NCBI GenBank assembly: GCA_900457075.1
Contig: UGYN01000002.1
Location: forward strand, 1,054,001 to 1,118,000
Source: Serratia quinivorans
GTDB taxonomy: Bacteria; Pseudomonadota; Gammaproteobacteria; Enterobacterales; Enterobacteriaceae
Length of the DNA stretch: 64,000 nt
Direction of reading: 5' to 3'
In this document: positions 18,183 through 29,650 of the stretch, piece after piece
Numbering within the stretch: the first letter of the stretch is position 1
Layout of the letters: every line of letters starts with the position of its first letter
Translations under genes and position numbers: made by a program
The notes under the pieces: generated by a model
Seen by the model: the letters and a program-made list of their open reading frames with translations, nothing else
The model's database searches: none
What the model was told of the DNA's origin: nothing

Positions 18183-19145
18183 TCAGAAGCGCTGTGCCAC
18201 CAGTTGCTGCATCATATCAATGTGCGCCGGCTCGTCGTTGAGCGCTGAAATGTACTCGAACTTCTCACCGCCGGCCTTAAGGAAGATCTCGTGGTTTTGC
18301 TCTTTGATCTCCTCCAGCGTTTCCAGGCAGTCCGCAGAGAAACCGGGGCAGATAAGCTGAATATGTTTAACACCCTGAGCCGGCAGGCCTTTGAGGGTCT
18401 CGTCGGTATAAGGCGTCAGCCAGGGCTCACGACCAAAGCGCGACTGATAAGTCATCATCACCCGTTCCGGTGCCAGCGGTAATGTCGCTGTCAGGGCACG
18501 TAACGTGTCCTCGCAACGTTGCGGATAATCGTCGCCCAGACGCGCATAGCGCTTGGGAATGCCATGGAATGACAACACCAGCCGATCCGGCTGACCATGC
18601 TCGGCAAACGAATGCTCAACGCTTTGGCGCAGCGCGGCAATGTAGGCCGGGTGCTCGGCATAGTCGCGGATAAAGCTCACTGACGGCAGGCGACGGTAGC
18701 CTTTCAGTATCCGGGCCACTCCGTCCCATACCGCGGCGCTGGTCGAGCAGGAGTATTGCGGGTACAGCGGCAACACCACCAGATTGGTCACGCCTTGCGC
18801 CAGCAGCTTGTCAATCGCCTCGGCCAGGCTTGGGGAGCCGTAGCTCATACCCAGTTCAACCGGCGTGTTGGGCATACGTGCGGCCAACGCGCGCTGCTGG
18901 CGGCGGCTGTAAACCAGCAACGGAGAACCTTCGTCCATCCATACCGACTGATACAACTTGGCGACCCGCGGTGAACGGATCGGCAAGATGGCGCCGTTGA
19001 GGATCGGCCACCAAATCAGGGGGGCCGTATCCACCACGCGGTCGTCACTGAGGAATTCCTTTAGATAGCGTTTTACCGCCGACGAGGTCGGAGCATCCGG
19101 CGTGCCCAGGTTCACCAGCAATACTCCGTGTTTCTCTTGCTTCAT
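18183..19145 (-). CDS. hemH: Ferrochelatase
   Basis: 320 residues as in E. coli. Inserts ferrous iron into protoporphyrin IX, the last haem step. The catalytic histidine is H194 in [10 protein letters not shown]; the C-terminal block [18 protein letters not shown] is intact. The start at 19145 follows AAGGGGA; an in-frame extension to 19217 lacks a ribosome site. Loosely membrane-associated in the family. Confidence 0.96.
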   Translation of the reverse strand: MKQEKHGVLLVNLGTPDAPTSSAVKRYLKEFLSDDRVVDTAPLIWWPILNGAILPIRSPRVAKLYQSVWMDEGSPLLVYSRRQQRALAARMPNTPVELGMSYGSPSLAEAIDKLLAQGVTNLVVLPLYPQYSCSTSAAVWDGVARILKGYRRLPSVSFIRDYAEHPAYIAALRQSVEHSFAEHGQPDRLVLSFHGIPKRYARLGDDYPQRCEDTLRALTATLPLAPERVMMTYQSRFGREPWLTPYTDETLKGLPAQGVKHIQLICPGFSADCLETLEEIKEQNHEIFLKAGGEKFEYISALNDEPAHIDMMQQLVAQRF

Positions 19146-19279
19146 CACAGTTCCCCTTGGTTCCTTGCAAGCTAACCCCCCGTTCTGGGTCAGGGGGTTA
19201 ACGTGAATTAATGGCACCTATTGTAACGGAAAAGCGCCTCATCGGAACCGATATCAGCAACAGGTAAAGGGTATGAACC

Positions 19280-20428
19280 TCAGGATTGCGCCAGCTTCCA
19301 GACCGCCGCCACATTGCGGGCCGTGACCTCAAGATTATCGGCCGCGTCAGTCAGGGCTTCTTCCAGCGTGACGACACGGTCAAGTACCGAAAAAGCGGCG
19401 TCAATGCCATGCTGGTGCACCACCTGATAATCTTTCGACAGGCTGCCGGCGATGCCGATCACCGGCAAGCCATGGCGTTTGGCAACCCTTGCCACGCCAA
19501 TCGGCGTTTTGCCGTGGATCGACTGGCTATCCAGTCGCCCCTCTCCGGTGATCACCAGATCGGCGTCGCGAAGCGCCTCTTCCAGCCGCAAAGTTTCAAT
19601 CACGATCTCAATTCCTGGCCGTAAGCGAGCGTTGAGCATGCCGAGCAAGGCCGCCCCCATTCCGCCCGCCGCTCCGGCGCCCGGTGCGTTGAGCACCTCG
19701 CGGCCGGTAGCCTGCTGCAGCAAACTGCCGAAATGGCTTAGTGCCGCATCCAACTGCGTCACCATCTCCGGCGTTGCGCCCTTCTGCGGGCCAAACACCG
19801 CCGAAGCCCCGTGAGGGCCACATAACGGGTTATCCACGTCACAGGCAGCCGTTACGCTCACCTGCTGCAAGCGAGGGTCTACCGCTGAAAGATCAATTTG
19901 CGCTAACCGGGCCAGTGCCGCGCCACCCGGCGGCAGCGGTTGCTGTTGGTCATCCAGCAGCCTGGCCCCCAGCGCCTGCATCATACCGGCCCCCCCGTCG
20001 TTGGTGGCACTCCCGCCGATACCCAGAATAATCGTCTTCACGCCGTGTTCCAGCGCCGCCAGGATCAGTTCACCGGTACCGTAACTGGTGGTAATACGCG
20101 GATCGCGCTGTCCCTTGGGCGCCAAATGCAGACCGGAAGCGGCCGCCATCTCGATAACGGCAGTTTCCCCCTCCCCCAGCAAGCCGTAAAAGGCAGAAAC
20201 TGGCTGGCCCAACGGGCCGGTGACCTCAACCCTGACAATTTCTCCACCGGTGGCCGCCACCATCGAATCCACCGTGCCTTCGCCGCCGTCCGCCATCGGC
20301 AATTTCACATACTGCACCTGCGGGTAAATCTGGCGGAATCCGAGCTCGATGGCCTCAGCCACCGCCATCGCACTCAGGCTCTCTTTAAACGAGTCTGGGG
20401 CAATTACCACTTTTTTCAGCGTTTTCAT
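19280..20428 (-). CDS. Glycerate 2-kinase (GarK/GlxK family)
   Basis: 382 residues. Phosphorylates D-glycerate to 2-phosphoglycerate in glucarate/galactarate or glyoxylate catabolism. Conserved blocks: IAPDSFKESLSA at the N-terminus, GIGGSATNDGGAGM near 135, DVDNPL, and VITGEGRLDSQS. The sequence is about equally like GarK and GlxK, so I give no symbol. It starts nine bases after the permease gene with AAGGAA as ribosome site, and is the last gene of a regulator-permease-kinase cluster. Confidence 0.9.
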   Translation of the reverse strand: MKTLKKVVIAPDSFKESLSAMAVAEAIELGFRQIYPQVQYVKLPMADGGEGTVDSMVAATGGEIVRVEVTGPLGQPVSAFYGLLGEGETAVIEMAAASGLHLAPKGQRDPRITTSYGTGELILAALEHGVKTIILGIGGSATNDGGAGMMQALGARLLDDQQQPLPPGGAALARLAQIDLSAVDPRLQQVSVTAACDVDNPLCGPHGASAVFGPQKGATPEMVTQLDAALSHFGSLLQQATGREVLNAPGAGAAGGMGAALLGMLNARLRPGIEIVIETLRLEEALRDADLVITGEGRLDSQSIHGKTPIGVARVAKRHGLPVIGIAGSLSKDYQVVHQHGIDAAFSVLDRVVTLEEALTDAADNLEVTARNVAAVWKLAQS

Positions 20429-20437
20429 CAGTATTCC

Positions 20438-21703
20438 TTATCCTGCCAGATTAAATACGCCAAACATCAACGCCGAGACGGCGGCAATGGTGAAGCCTAT
20501 CAGGGTTTCATACGGCAGTAATTTCAGCCGTTGATGCACCACCATATTGACGCTGCCGCCGGTGGCGTGGAAGAAACTGCCGTGTGGCAGGTGATCCAGC
20601 ACCGTGGCACCGGCATGGATCATAGCCGCCCCCGCCAACCCGCTGACGCCCAGCTCCAGCAAGGTGCTGCTGAATACGCCGGATGCCACGGCGGTACCGG
20701 CGGTGGTGGAAGCGGTCGCCATCGACATCAATGCGCCGGAGAGCGGGGCCAGCAGCCAGGCCGGCATACCGGTGTGGGTCAATCCGTTAATCAACGCGTC
20801 CTTCAGCGCCGAGTTGGCGATAATGCCCGCCAGCGTACCGGTGCCGAGCAGCATAATCGCCACCGGAGCCATGCGGCTCAGGCCAGAAACCATAAACTGA
20901 TTACACTGGCGAATGCGTCCCATCAATAACGCTCCCACCAATCCGCCGGCCGGTAACGCAATCAGCGGATCGACGGCGATACCGGCGATCGGCCGCAGTG
21001 ACAACAGCACAATGGCAACCAACGGCGCGCTGATCGCCGCCGCAAAGCCTGGGCGAGAACCCTCAGCATGCTGCGTCAGTTCCTCTGCCAACACCTTGTC
21101 CCCCTTGTTGCTCAAGCGCCGGGCCAGCAGATAGGCCACCACCAGCCCACACAGGCCAGGCACGATGCCGGCCATCATTACCGAGGTCAGCGGCACATGG
21201 AAGTTATCGGCGGCCGCAATGGTGTTCGGGTTGGGTGACATCACGTTACCGGCCTTGCCGCCACCGATCATCGCCAACAGGATGGCACCGCGTGAGATCC
21301 CGGCCTTCTGGGCAATGGAGAGAGCGATCGGCGCTACGGTGATCACCGCCACGTCGATAAATACCCCAACCGCCGTAAGGATCAGTGTAGCTATCGCCAG
21401 CGCCAGCAGCGCACGGGTTTCCCCGACCTTGCGGACAATGGTTTCAGCAATGGTGTGCGCCGCGCCGGACTCAATCAGCACCCCGGCCAATACCCCCGCG
21501 GCCAGAATGCGCATTACGGCGTTGGTGATGCCCTGAGCGCCGGTGATCATCAGCGTCACGGTCTGTACCAGATCGGCGCCGCCGCACAATCCACCGGCCA
21601 GCGCACCGGCAATCATGCCGTAGGCTGGCGGAACCTTGCGTAAAATCAGAACGATAGCGACGACCAATGCCACCAGCGCCCCCAATGTGGATACCGTTGT
21701 CAT
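20438..21703 (-). CDS. GntP-family sugar-acid permease, probably for glycerate
   Basis: 421 residues, about twelve membrane helices, of the gluconate:H+ symporter family (MIGGGKAGNVMSPNPNT and the C-terminal MIHAGATVLDHLPHGSFFHATGGS). Pairing with glycerate kinase suggests glycerate or a related sugar acid as substrate; this is inference from context. The start at 21703 gives a normal N-terminus; the frame stays open upstream to 21820 through a region that looks like a promoter. Confidence 0.82.
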   Translation of the reverse strand: MTTVSTLGALVALVVAIVLILRKVPPAYGMIAGALAGGLCGGADLVQTVTLMITGAQGITNAVMRILAAGVLAGVLIESGAAHTIAETIVRKVGETRALLALAIATLILTAVGVFIDVAVITVAPIALSIAQKAGISRGAILLAMIGGGKAGNVMSPNPNTIAAADNFHVPLTSVMMAGIVPGLCGLVVAYLLARRLSNKGDKVLAEELTQHAEGSRPGFAAAISAPLVAIVLLSLRPIAGIAVDPLIALPAGGLVGALLMGRIRQCNQFMVSGLSRMAPVAIMLLGTGTLAGIIANSALKDALINGLTHTGMPAWLLAPLSGALMSMATASTTAGTAVASGVFSSTLLELGVSGLAGAAMIHAGATVLDHLPHGSFFHATGGSVNMVVHQRLKLLPYETLIGFTIAAVSALMFGVFNLAG

Positions 21704-21803
21704 TATTGTTTTCCCCGTTGTTGGTGTGGGGAAAACATATCCTGAGCGCCGAACATTAGCGTGAGAGGAAGCCACAAAAACCCACCGGCTGGCGCGCCGT
21801 AAA

Positions 21804-21821
21804 GTTGTGGTTTTACACAAC
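21804..21821. promoter_or_regulatory. Palindrome between regulator and permease genes
   Basis: Perfect inverted repeat GTTGTG-6-CACAAC ending exactly at the base before the stop codon of the regulator. It lies about 100 bases upstream of the permease start. A candidate operator for the CdaR-type regulator; no T-run, so not an obvious terminator. Confidence 0.45.
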
Positions 21822-22955
21822 TCAGTGGTGCATCAGCATGCCGATGTATAACTGCAAGGCATCAGTTAACTGATTGATTTTCAATCCAGTAATAGCCTCA
21901 ATGCGCTGCAGGCGATAGCGCAGGGTATTGACGTGAATATGCAGCTCAGTGGCAGTCTGCGTCTGATCACAATTCCGCGAAAAATAGTGCCGCAGGGTGC
22001 TGCGCAGTACGCCTTTTTCATCACTGGCCCCCAGGATCTGCCAGGGGCGTGAAAGCTCCTGCGCACGCCAGTCTTCCCCCAAATCGCACAGTAATGACGG
22101 CAGCGGGTAATCTTGGTAGAACAGCGTCTTGTGGCGCAGTTTCAACCGCTGCGCCATCGCCTGGGTGGCGCGGGCGGTCAGGTTAGAACGATGCAGCCCC
22201 GCCTCACCGCTAAAGAAGCCGCCGATAATCAAACGCAGGTTGAAACGCGACTGGAGCTGGCTTTGCAACTGCTGCGCCTGTTTGCGCTCCTGTTTCAAAC
22301 TCCATTCCCCCTGCACCAGACTGGCGGGCCGCAGCAGGACCATTTCGTTGAGGCCGGTGATGGCGAGCAGCGCCTCACGCTGGCTGTGTTCCAGTTCCGC
22401 CAGCAGTTCACGCAATAAATTCGGCTGGGGATCCTGTAACTCCAGGATCCAGACGATACGCGGCAGTTGCAGATCCAGGCCCAGATAGGCAGCCATCGAC
22501 TCCAGCGAGGCCGATGCCGGCTGCTGCTGCAACAACTGATTCGCCAGTTCCTCGCGATAACGCTTTTCCCACTGGTTTTGGCTCAATAATGCCGCCTGCT
22601 CCACCATCAGCTCAGCCGCCATTTTTACCAGTTCGGCATAGGCGCGCACCTGGGTGGGTTCGCCGGAAATGCCGATCACCCCCACCTGCTGGCTACGAAA
22701 GCTAAATGGCAGGTTAATGCCTGGCCGTACCCCTTTAAGATGCGCTGCGGTCACCGCATCGATTTCCACTACCCGGTTCTCGGTTAGCGCCAGCACCGCG
22801 CCCTCATGGCGCTGGAACAGGCGTGAGGGGTTACCGGAGGCAATGATGACACCGTTGCTGTCCATAACGTTGACGGAATGATTGATGATGCCCATCGCCC
22901 GCTGCACGATCTGGCGCGCGGTGGATTCTGCCAGCAAATTGGTGGATCTGAGCAT
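21822..22955 (-). CDS. cdaR: CdaR-type sugar diacid/glycerate regulator
   Basis: 377 residues. An N-terminal sugar-diacid-recognition domain (about 5-135, INHSVNVMDSNGVIIASGNPSR and GVRPGINLPFSF), a central GGDEF-like/CdaR region, and a C-terminal PucR-type helix-turn-helix (HIHVNTLRYRLQRIEAITG). E. coli CdaR activates the glucarate, galactarate and glycerate genes. It is upstream of permease and kinase on the same strand. The symbol reflects family and context; a paralogue is possible. The start at 22955, after GGGGA, is preferred to 22970. Confidence 0.82.
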   Translation of the reverse strand: MLRSTNLLAESTARQIVQRAMGIINHSVNVMDSNGVIIASGNPSRLFQRHEGAVLALTENRVVEIDAVTAAHLKGVRPGINLPFSFRSQQVGVIGISGEPTQVRAYAELVKMAAELMVEQAALLSQNQWEKRYREELANQLLQQQPASASLESMAAYLGLDLQLPRIVWILELQDPQPNLLRELLAELEHSQREALLAITGLNEMVLLRPASLVQGEWSLKQERKQAQQLQSQLQSRFNLRLIIGGFFSGEAGLHRSNLTARATQAMAQRLKLRHKTLFYQDYPLPSLLCDLGEDWRAQELSRPWQILGASDEKGVLRSTLRHYFSRNCDQTQTATELHIHVNTLRYRLQRIEAITGLKINQLTDALQLYIGMLMHH

Positions 22956-23067
22956 CAGGAGAGTCCCCATGGGTGATTATGCAGGCAGTTATACGTCATT
23001 TATCGCGGCTGATTAAAGCGCACTGGCTCAACAAGCCACGGCGATCACAGTTCGGCTGGAAAATAGC

Positions 23068-23099
23068 AAAAAAAAACGCCAGACCGATAAGGCCTGGCG
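23068..23099 (-). terminator. Terminator of adk
   Basis: On the minus strand CGCCAGGCC, TTATC loop, GGTCTGGCG, then nine T. Confidence 0.92.
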
Positions 23100-23123
23100 C
23101 TATACACCGCAATGAAAAACCGA

Positions 23124-23795
<672 letters not shown>

Positions 23796-23924
23796 TTATA
23801 AAATTGCGAAAACGCTCAACCATACCATTTCAGGGGGGGGCTGGCTCAAGGTACGCGAGGAAATCGATTGCGGAGCAGAAAGGGCAAAAAAGAGGGTAAA
23901 ACGCTGAAAATCAGTGAGAAAAGC

Positions 23925-23960
23925 AAAAAAAAACGCCTCCAACCTTTAGGTCAGAGGCGT
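23925..23960 (-). terminator. Terminator of htpG
   Basis: On the minus strand ACGCCTC pairs with GAGGCGT across a loop that contains further partial pairing, followed by nine T. Confidence 0.9.
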
Positions 23961-23972
23961 ATAAGGTCGAAA

Positions 23973-25844
23973 TTATGCGGACAACAGCTTATTCATGCGG
24001 CGGATAAACTGATTTGGGTCTTCCAGCGTGCCGCGTTCGGCCAGCAGCGCCTGATCCAATAACAGGTCAATCCACTCGGCGAATTGTTCGTTATCGCCCA
24101 CATCGGATGCGCGTTTGACCAGCGCATGTTCCGGATTCAGTTCGAAAATGTATTTCACGGCCGGCGCTTCCTGGCCCGCAGCGGCAAACAGTTTTGCCAT
24201 CTGGGTGCTCATTTCATCGGCGTCGGTGATGACGATAGCCGGCGTATCGGTCAGGCGGTGCGTCAGGCGCACATCCTTCACACGATCGCCCAGCAGAGTC
24301 TTCACGCGGTCAACAAACGGCTCCAGCTGCTTCTCAGCGGCCTTCTGCTCTTCGGTTTCATCCGCCAGTTTGTCCAGCGCGTCGTCCGCCTTGCTGACCG
24401 ACTGGAACGGCTTGCCGTCAAATTCGGTCAGGTAGCTCATCATCCATTCATCGATACGGTCAGAAAGCAGCAATACCTCGATGCCTTTCTTGCGGAACAG
24501 CTCCAGGTGCGGGCTGCTCTTGGCGGCGGCATAGCTGTCGGCAGTGATGTAATAAATCTTCTCCTGCCCTTCGGCCATGCGGCCAACGTACTCTTCCAGC
24601 GAAACCGTCTGCGCCGAGCTGTCACTCTGGGTAGAGGCGAAACGCAGCAGTTTGGCGATGGTTTCTTTATTGTTCGCGTCTTCCGCCGGGCCTTCTTTCA
24701 ACACCAGACCGAACTGCTGCCAGAACTTCTGGTAGCCTTCCGCGTCGTCTTTGGCCAGTTTTTCCAGCATCTGCAGCACACGCTTGGTCAGCGCGCCACG
24801 CAGGTTTTGCGTCACACGGCTGTCTTGCAGAATTTCACGCGAGACGTTCAGCGGCAGATCGTTGGAATCTATCAGGCCACGCACGAAACGCAGATAGTTC
24901 GGCATGAACTGTTCAGCTTCGTCCATGATAAACACGCGCTGAACATACAGTTTCAGACCGTGCTTGTGATCGCGGTTCCACATGTCCCACGGGGCCTGGG
25001 CCGGGATATACAGCAGGCTGGTGTATTCCTGCTTGCCTTCCACCCGGTTGTGGCTCCAGCTCAGCGGATCGGTAAAGTCGTGAGCAATGTGTTTGTAGAA
25101 CTCTTTGTATTCTTCGTCGGTGACGTCGGCCTTGCTACGGGTCCACAGGGCCTGCGCCTTGTTGATTTTTTCCCAGGTGACGGTGCCGTCTTCTTCGTTT
25201 TTGGTTTCAATCTCAACCGGCAGTGCGATGTGGTCGGAGTATTTACCGATCACCGAACGCAGACGCCAGGCATCGAGATATTCATCTTCGCCTTCGCGCA
25301 GATGCAGGGTGATTTCGGTACCGCGATCTTCTTTGCTGACGTCGGCAATGGTGTAATCGCCCTCACCGACAGACTCCCAGAACACGCCTTGATCGGCGGC
25401 GGCACCGGCTGCGCGGGTACGCACGGTGACTTTATCCGCCACGATGAACGCGGAGTAGAAGCCCACGCCAAACTGGCCGATCAATTGGCTGTCTTTGGCC
25501 TGATCGGAGCCGATAGACTCCAGGAAGGCTTTAGTCCCTGATTTTGCGATGGTGCCCAGGTTTTCAATCACTTCTTCGCGGTTCATGCCAATGCCGTTGT
25601 CGGCAATGGTCAGCGTACGCTGGTCTTTATCGAAGGAAAGACGCACACGCAGCTCGCCGTCGCCTTCATACAGCTCTGGCGCGGACAGCGCGCGGAAACG
25701 CAGCTTGTCGGCGGCGTCTGAGGCGTTGGAGATCAGCTCGCGCAGGAAAATTTCTTTATTGGAGTACAGCGAATGAATCATCAAATGAAGCAGTTGTTTT
25801 ACTTCAGACTGGAAACCACGGGTTTCTTGACCTTTCATACTCAT
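23973..25844 (-). CDS. htpG: Hsp90-family chaperone HtpG
   Basis: 623 residues. N-terminal GHKL ATPase with [20 protein letters not shown] and [13 protein letters not shown], a middle client-binding domain with catalytic R in [15 protein letters not shown], and the C-terminal dimerisation domain; no eukaryotic MEEVD tail. The start at 25844 (MSMKGQ) has GAGG six bases upstream; E. coli starts at the inner Met (25838 here). Preceded by a heat-shock promoter. Confidence 0.97.
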   Translation of the reverse strand: MSMKGQETRGFQSEVKQLLHLMIHSLYSNKEIFLRELISNASDAADKLRFRALSAPELYEGDGELRVRLSFDKDQRTLTIADNGIGMNREEVIENLGTIAKSGTKAFLESIGSDQAKDSQLIGQFGVGFYSAFIVADKVTVRTRAAGAAADQGVFWESVGEGDYTIADVSKEDRGTEITLHLREGEDEYLDAWRLRSVIGKYSDHIALPVEIETKNEEDGTVTWEKINKAQALWTRSKADVTDEEYKEFYKHIAHDFTDPLSWSHNRVEGKQEYTSLLYIPAQAPWDMWNRDHKHGLKLYVQRVFIMDEAEQFMPNYLRFVRGLIDSNDLPLNVSREILQDSRVTQNLRGALTKRVLQMLEKLAKDDAEGYQKFWQQFGLVLKEGPAEDANNKETIAKLLRFASTQSDSSAQTVSLEEYVGRMAEGQEKIYYITADSYAAAKSSPHLELFRKKGIEVLLLSDRIDEWMMSYLTEFDGKPFQSVSKADDALDKLADETEEQKAAEKQLEPFVDRVKTLLGDRVKDVRLTHRLTDTPAIVITDADEMSTQMAKLFAAAGQEAPAVKYIFELNPEHALVKRASDVGDNEQFAEWIDLLLDQALLAERGTLEDPNQFIRRMNKLLSA

Positions 25845-25890
25845 TGATTACCTCAAAGATATAGCTACCAAAATCGGACAATGAGGATCA

Positions 25891-25918
25891 AGTGGGGGTC
25901 AGAGCATTGTTTTTCAAG
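25891..25918 (-). promoter_or_regulatory. Sigma-32 heat-shock promoter of htpG
   Basis: On the minus strand CTTGAAA (25918-25912) and CCCCCACT (25898-25891) are separated by 13 bases, fitting the sigma-32 consensus. It lies about 50 bases upstream of the htpG start. Confidence 0.8.
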
Positions 25919-25973
25919 CGACTGGGGGAATTTTTTTGGCAAAGTAACGGGGCCGTGATGGCCCCGCTAAGCA

Positions 25974-26578
25974 TCAGAACTTGATAACGTGGCGACCGGC
26001 CAGGGAATGCGACAGCGTGGTGCCGTCGACCATCTCCAGCTCGCCACCCACCGGCACGCCGTGGGCAATGCGGCTGGCCACTACGCCATACTGACCACAC
26101 ATCTCGGCGATGTAGTTGGCGGTTGCGTCACCTTCCACCGTCGGGTTGGTCGCCAGGATCACTTCGGTAACGCTTTCTTTTTCCAGCCGTTGCTCCAGCC
26201 GATCCAGACCGATATCGCCTGGGCCAATGCCGTCCATCGGCGACAGGTGGCCCATCAACACAAAGTAGCGCCCGGCGAACTGGCCAGTCTGCTCGATGGC
26301 GTGAATATCAGCCGGGCTTTCCACCACGCAGATCTGGCCGTTTTGTTGACGGCGCGGATTGGCGCAGATGGTGCAGATATCCTGCTCGGTGAAGGTGCGG
26401 CAATCGGCACAGTGACCGATTTCCGACATGGCGCGGGTCAGCGCCTGCGCCAAACGCATGCCACCGCTGCGATCGCGCTGCAACAGTTGGAATGCCATGC
26501 GCTGCGCCGACTTAGGGCCAACGCCCGGCAGGCAACGCAACGCCTCCATCAATGTTTCAAGGAGCGGGCTGGTTTGCA

Positions 26579-26579
<1 letters not shown>
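25974..26579 (-). CDS. recR: Recombination mediator RecR
   Basis: 201 residues. Helix-hairpin-helix [13 protein letters not shown], a C4 zinc finger (C57, C60, C69, C72), a Toprim domain beginning VVESPADI, and the Walker B-like C-terminal motif. With RecF and RecO it loads RecA on gapped DNA. The start overlaps the ybaB stop by one base, so the two are coupled. Confidence 0.97.
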
Positions 26580-26923
<344 letters not shown>

Positions 26924-26949
26924 CTAGGGCCGCGCACTTTACGCAGCGT

Positions 26950-28902
26950 TTAAATGGGGCGAATACTCTCTTCATCCAGGTCCGCGTCGAAGAAACGGCG
27001 CAAAGTCTGAATATGGGTATCCGTAACGATCGACTGGCGCGCCTGCGCCAGTTTTTCTTCATAAATGGCTTGTCGCCACTCCAGCGGAGTTCGCTCCGCC
27101 GGATTATCGTCTTCCACCACGGTCAACTCAACCGGGCTACCGTACAGCTCGCTGAGCGCATCGGTCAGCACCTTCTGCGCCGAAGGCGAATTCAGGTGAC
27201 GCTGCGACGACCGCAGGTGAAGACAAATCTTACCGGGTTCCAACTGTTGTTTAACCGCGTTTAATGCCAGTTGCTGCACCAGTTTTGGGATTTTAAGCTT
27301 ATCGATTTCCGCCGCCCAGGCGTCGCGTTCCAGCGATTCAACCACCAGCTTCGCCGACAGCTCGGGCGTTTTCTCATGCTCGAGCGCGGTGCGCAACGCT
27401 TTCGGCGTAGCCAGCGGCTCCGGTTCTGCCTCCGGCTCGGTCAGTGCGCGCCAACGGTAAGCCTCCGGCTTGGCCGGTTTTTCCTGCACGATCTTTTCCG
27501 CCTGGCGCTGCTGGCTGCGCTCAGTCACGGAAGCCAATCGCTCCAGTGCCGAGTTCGCCGGCCGCGCTTTTCCAGGCGCCGCCGGTTCACTCTTTTTTGT
27601 TGTGGATGCTCCCTGCTGCCTCAGCAGTTGGGTACGCGCCTTTAATAATTGCGCGGTGGCATCCGGTAAATTCGCTTGCTGATTGTTCTGCGGTGCAACC
27701 TGCCCTAACGGCGGCGGTGCGTCCTGAAACTGTGGCGGCTGGGCCGCTTGAACCTGCGGCTGAGCCATCTGCACAGGTGCAGTCTGCACCATGGCTACCG
27801 GCTCGGGGATCATCGCCTTCGGATGAAACGCCAGCGCGCGCAGCAGGGTCATTTCAACCCCCATGCGGCGATCCGGCGCAAAGGCCAGTTCTTTGCGGCC
27901 AACCAACAGCGTTTGGTAATAGAGCTGTACGTCAGTCGGCGGCAAGGTACGCGCCAGCTCACGCAGCCGCTGTTCAATGGCGGCGTAATGATTATCCAAC
28001 ACCGACGGCAACAACTGCACCATCGCAATACGGTGCAGCAACGCCAGCGTCTCGATCAGCAGATTTTCCCAATCGACACCGCGCGAAGCAGCCTGCGCGA
28101 CCTGCGCCATCACCTTTTCGCCATCGGCACTGACCAGCGCTTCGAGAATAGCCAGCGGCTGTTCATCGTCAAGCGTGCCCAGCATTTGGCTGACGGTGGC
28201 GGTAGTCACCTGCCCCTGTCCCATGGCAATCGCCTGGTCAGTGAGGCTCAGTGCATCACGCATGCTGCCATCGGCGGCACGCGCCAATAGCTGCAACGCA
28301 CGCTGATCGCTGGTGATCTGCTCTGCCTGCAGCACCGTTTCCAACTGGCTGCGGATCTGATCGACGTCCAGCGCCTTCAGATGAAATTGCAGACAGCGGG
28401 ACAAAATGGTTACCGGCAACTTTTGCGGGTCGGTGGTTGCCAACAGGAATTTGACGTGCGAAGGCGGCTCTTCCAGCGTTTTCAACAGCGCATTGAAGCT
28501 GTGACGCGAGAGCATGTGCACTTCGTCAATCAGGTAAACCTTGAAGCGGCCACGGGCGGGGGCATACTGGACGTTATCCAGCAGATCGCGGGTATCTTCC
28601 ACCTTGGTTCTGGACGCGGCGTCGATCTCGATCAGATCGACAAAACGTCCCTGCTCAATCTCGCGGCAGTTATCACATTGACCGCACGGCGTGGCGGTGA
28701 TGCCGGTTTCACAGTTCAGGCCTTTGGCCAGCAGGCGCGCAATGGTGGTTTTACCCACGCCGCGCGTACCCGAGAACAGATAGGCGTGATGGATCCGCCC
28801 CAGCGAGAGGCCGTTAGCCAGTGCCGTCAGGACATGTTCCTGTCCGACCACATCTGCAAACGTTTGAGGGCGCCACTTACGGGCTAGAACCTGATAGCTC
28901 AT
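26950..28902 (-). CDS. dnaX: DNA polymerase III subunits tau and gamma
   Basis: 650-residue tau, the clamp-loader ATPase and replisome organiser. Walker A GTRGVGKTT (45-53), a zinc module C..CGQCDNC (64-79), Walker B with LIDEVHMLS, sensor I SRCLQF. Domain IV-V (from about 440) binds DnaB and polymerase alpha. The intact programmed frameshift at codons 436-437 should also yield gamma of 438 residues. The Gln/Pro-rich linker (about 370-440) is longer than in E. coli. First gene of dnaX-ybaB-recR. Confidence 0.97.
   Translation of the reverse strand: MSYQVLARKWRPQTFADVVGQEHVLTALANGLSLGRIHHAYLFSGTRGVGKTTIARLLAKGLNCETGITATPCGQCDNCREIEQGRFVDLIEIDAASRTKVEDTRDLLDNVQYAPARGRFKVYLIDEVHMLSRHSFNALLKTLEEPPSHVKFLLATTDPQKLPVTILSRCLQFHLKALDVDQIRSQLETVLQAEQITSDQRALQLLARAADGSMRDALSLTDQAIAMGQGQVTTATVSQMLGTLDDEQPLAILEALVSADGEKVMAQVAQAASRGVDWENLLIETLALLHRIAMVQLLPSVLDNHYAAIEQRLRELARTLPPTDVQLYYQTLLVGRKELAFAPDRRMGVEMTLLRALAFHPKAMIPEPVAMVQTAPVQMAQPQVQAAQPPQFQDAPPPLGQVAPQNNQQANLPDATAQLLKARTQLLRQQGASTTKKSEPAAPGKARPANSALERLASVTERSQQRQAEKIVQEKPAKPEAYRWRALTEPEAEPEPLATPKALRTALEHEKTPELSAKLVVESLERDAWAAEIDKLKIPKLVQQLALNAVKQQLEPGKICLHLRSSQRHLNSPSAQKVLTDALSELYGSPVELTVVEDDNPAERTPLEWRQAIYEEKLAQARQSIVTDTHIQTLRRFFDADLDEESIRPI
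27587..27614 (-). other. Programmed -1 ribosomal frameshift site in dnaX
   Basis: On the minus strand the stimulatory AGGGAGCA (27614-27607) lies eight bases before the slippery AAAAAAG (27598-27592). The -1 frame then reads GAG TGA, stopping at 27587. A GC-rich stem (CCGGC...GCCGG) follows at about 27584-27557. All three elements match E. coli dnaX. Confidence 0.95.
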
Positions 28903-28985
28903 TAATACCGGAAAAGTCGAGTAATCTGGAGGGTCATGCTAACACAGCCCCGCGGCGATCCGCGAGGCCGTTGTGGTAATGCAGA

Positions 28986-29537
28986 TCAGTGGCCGGAGAA
29001 GTTGACCAGGCTGTAGCATTCAATACCCAGGGTGTTTAAACGCGCTTCACCGCCGAGATCCGGCAGATTGATAATGAAGGTGGCGTCGGTCACTTCACCA
29101 CCCAGACGGCGGATCAGTTTTGCTGTGGCTTCGATGGTGCCGCCGGTTGCCAGCAGATCGTCCACCACCAGCACTTTATCACCGGCGCTGATAGCATCAG
29201 TGTGGATTTCCAACTTGTCGGTGCCGTATTCCAGCTCATAGCTTTCGCTGAGGGTGGCACGCGGCAGCTTGCCCGGTTTGCGCACCGGTACAAAACCCAC
29301 GCCCAGCGCCAACGCAACCGGGGCGCCAAACAGGAAGCCGCGCGCTTCGGTGCCAACCACTTTGGTGACGCCCGCTTCGCGGAAACGCTCAACCAGCAAT
29401 TCAATGCTGGCGGCGTAGGCCAGCGGATTTTCCAGCAGGCTGGTGACGTCACGGAACAGTATGCCCGGCTTAGGGTAATCCGGGATGGTTTTGATACTGT
29501 CTTTAATAAACTGAAGCTGCTGCGCAGTAGCGGTCAT
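28986..29537 (-). CDS. apt: Adenine phosphoribosyltransferase
   Basis: 183 residues as in E. coli. Type I phosphoribosyltransferase fold with the PRPP loop [13 protein letters not shown] near 123-135. Converts adenine plus PRPP to AMP. The start at 29537 (MTATAQQL) matches the homologue; the open frame to 29636 is not used. Competes for adenine with the deaminase at 46 kb. Confidence 0.96.
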   Translation of the reverse strand: MTATAQQLQFIKDSIKTIPDYPKPGILFRDVTSLLENPLAYAASIELLVERFREAGVTKVVGTEARGFLFGAPVALALGVGFVPVRKPGKLPRATLSESYELEYGTDKLEIHTDAISAGDKVLVVDDLLATGGTIEATAKLIRRLGGEVTDATFIINLPDLGGEARLNTLGIECYSLVNFSGH

Positions 29538-29650
29538 AATTGTTGCCTGATAAAACTGCCTGATGACTTGCGCGCAGGTCATCTTAACCCGCACACGAAA
29601 ACGGTCAAATTTATGCAAACTGGCGGACAAATGCAACCGACGGTGTGCGA

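Noticed and set aside
24084..25541. 485-residue open frame on the plus strand
   Set aside because: Fully antisense to htpG; no ribosome site or recognisable domain.
28943..28966. Hairpin between dnaX and apt as a terminator
   Set aside because: Stem CCCCGCGG/CCGCGAGG has no T-run; dnaX follows on the same strand and may be read through.
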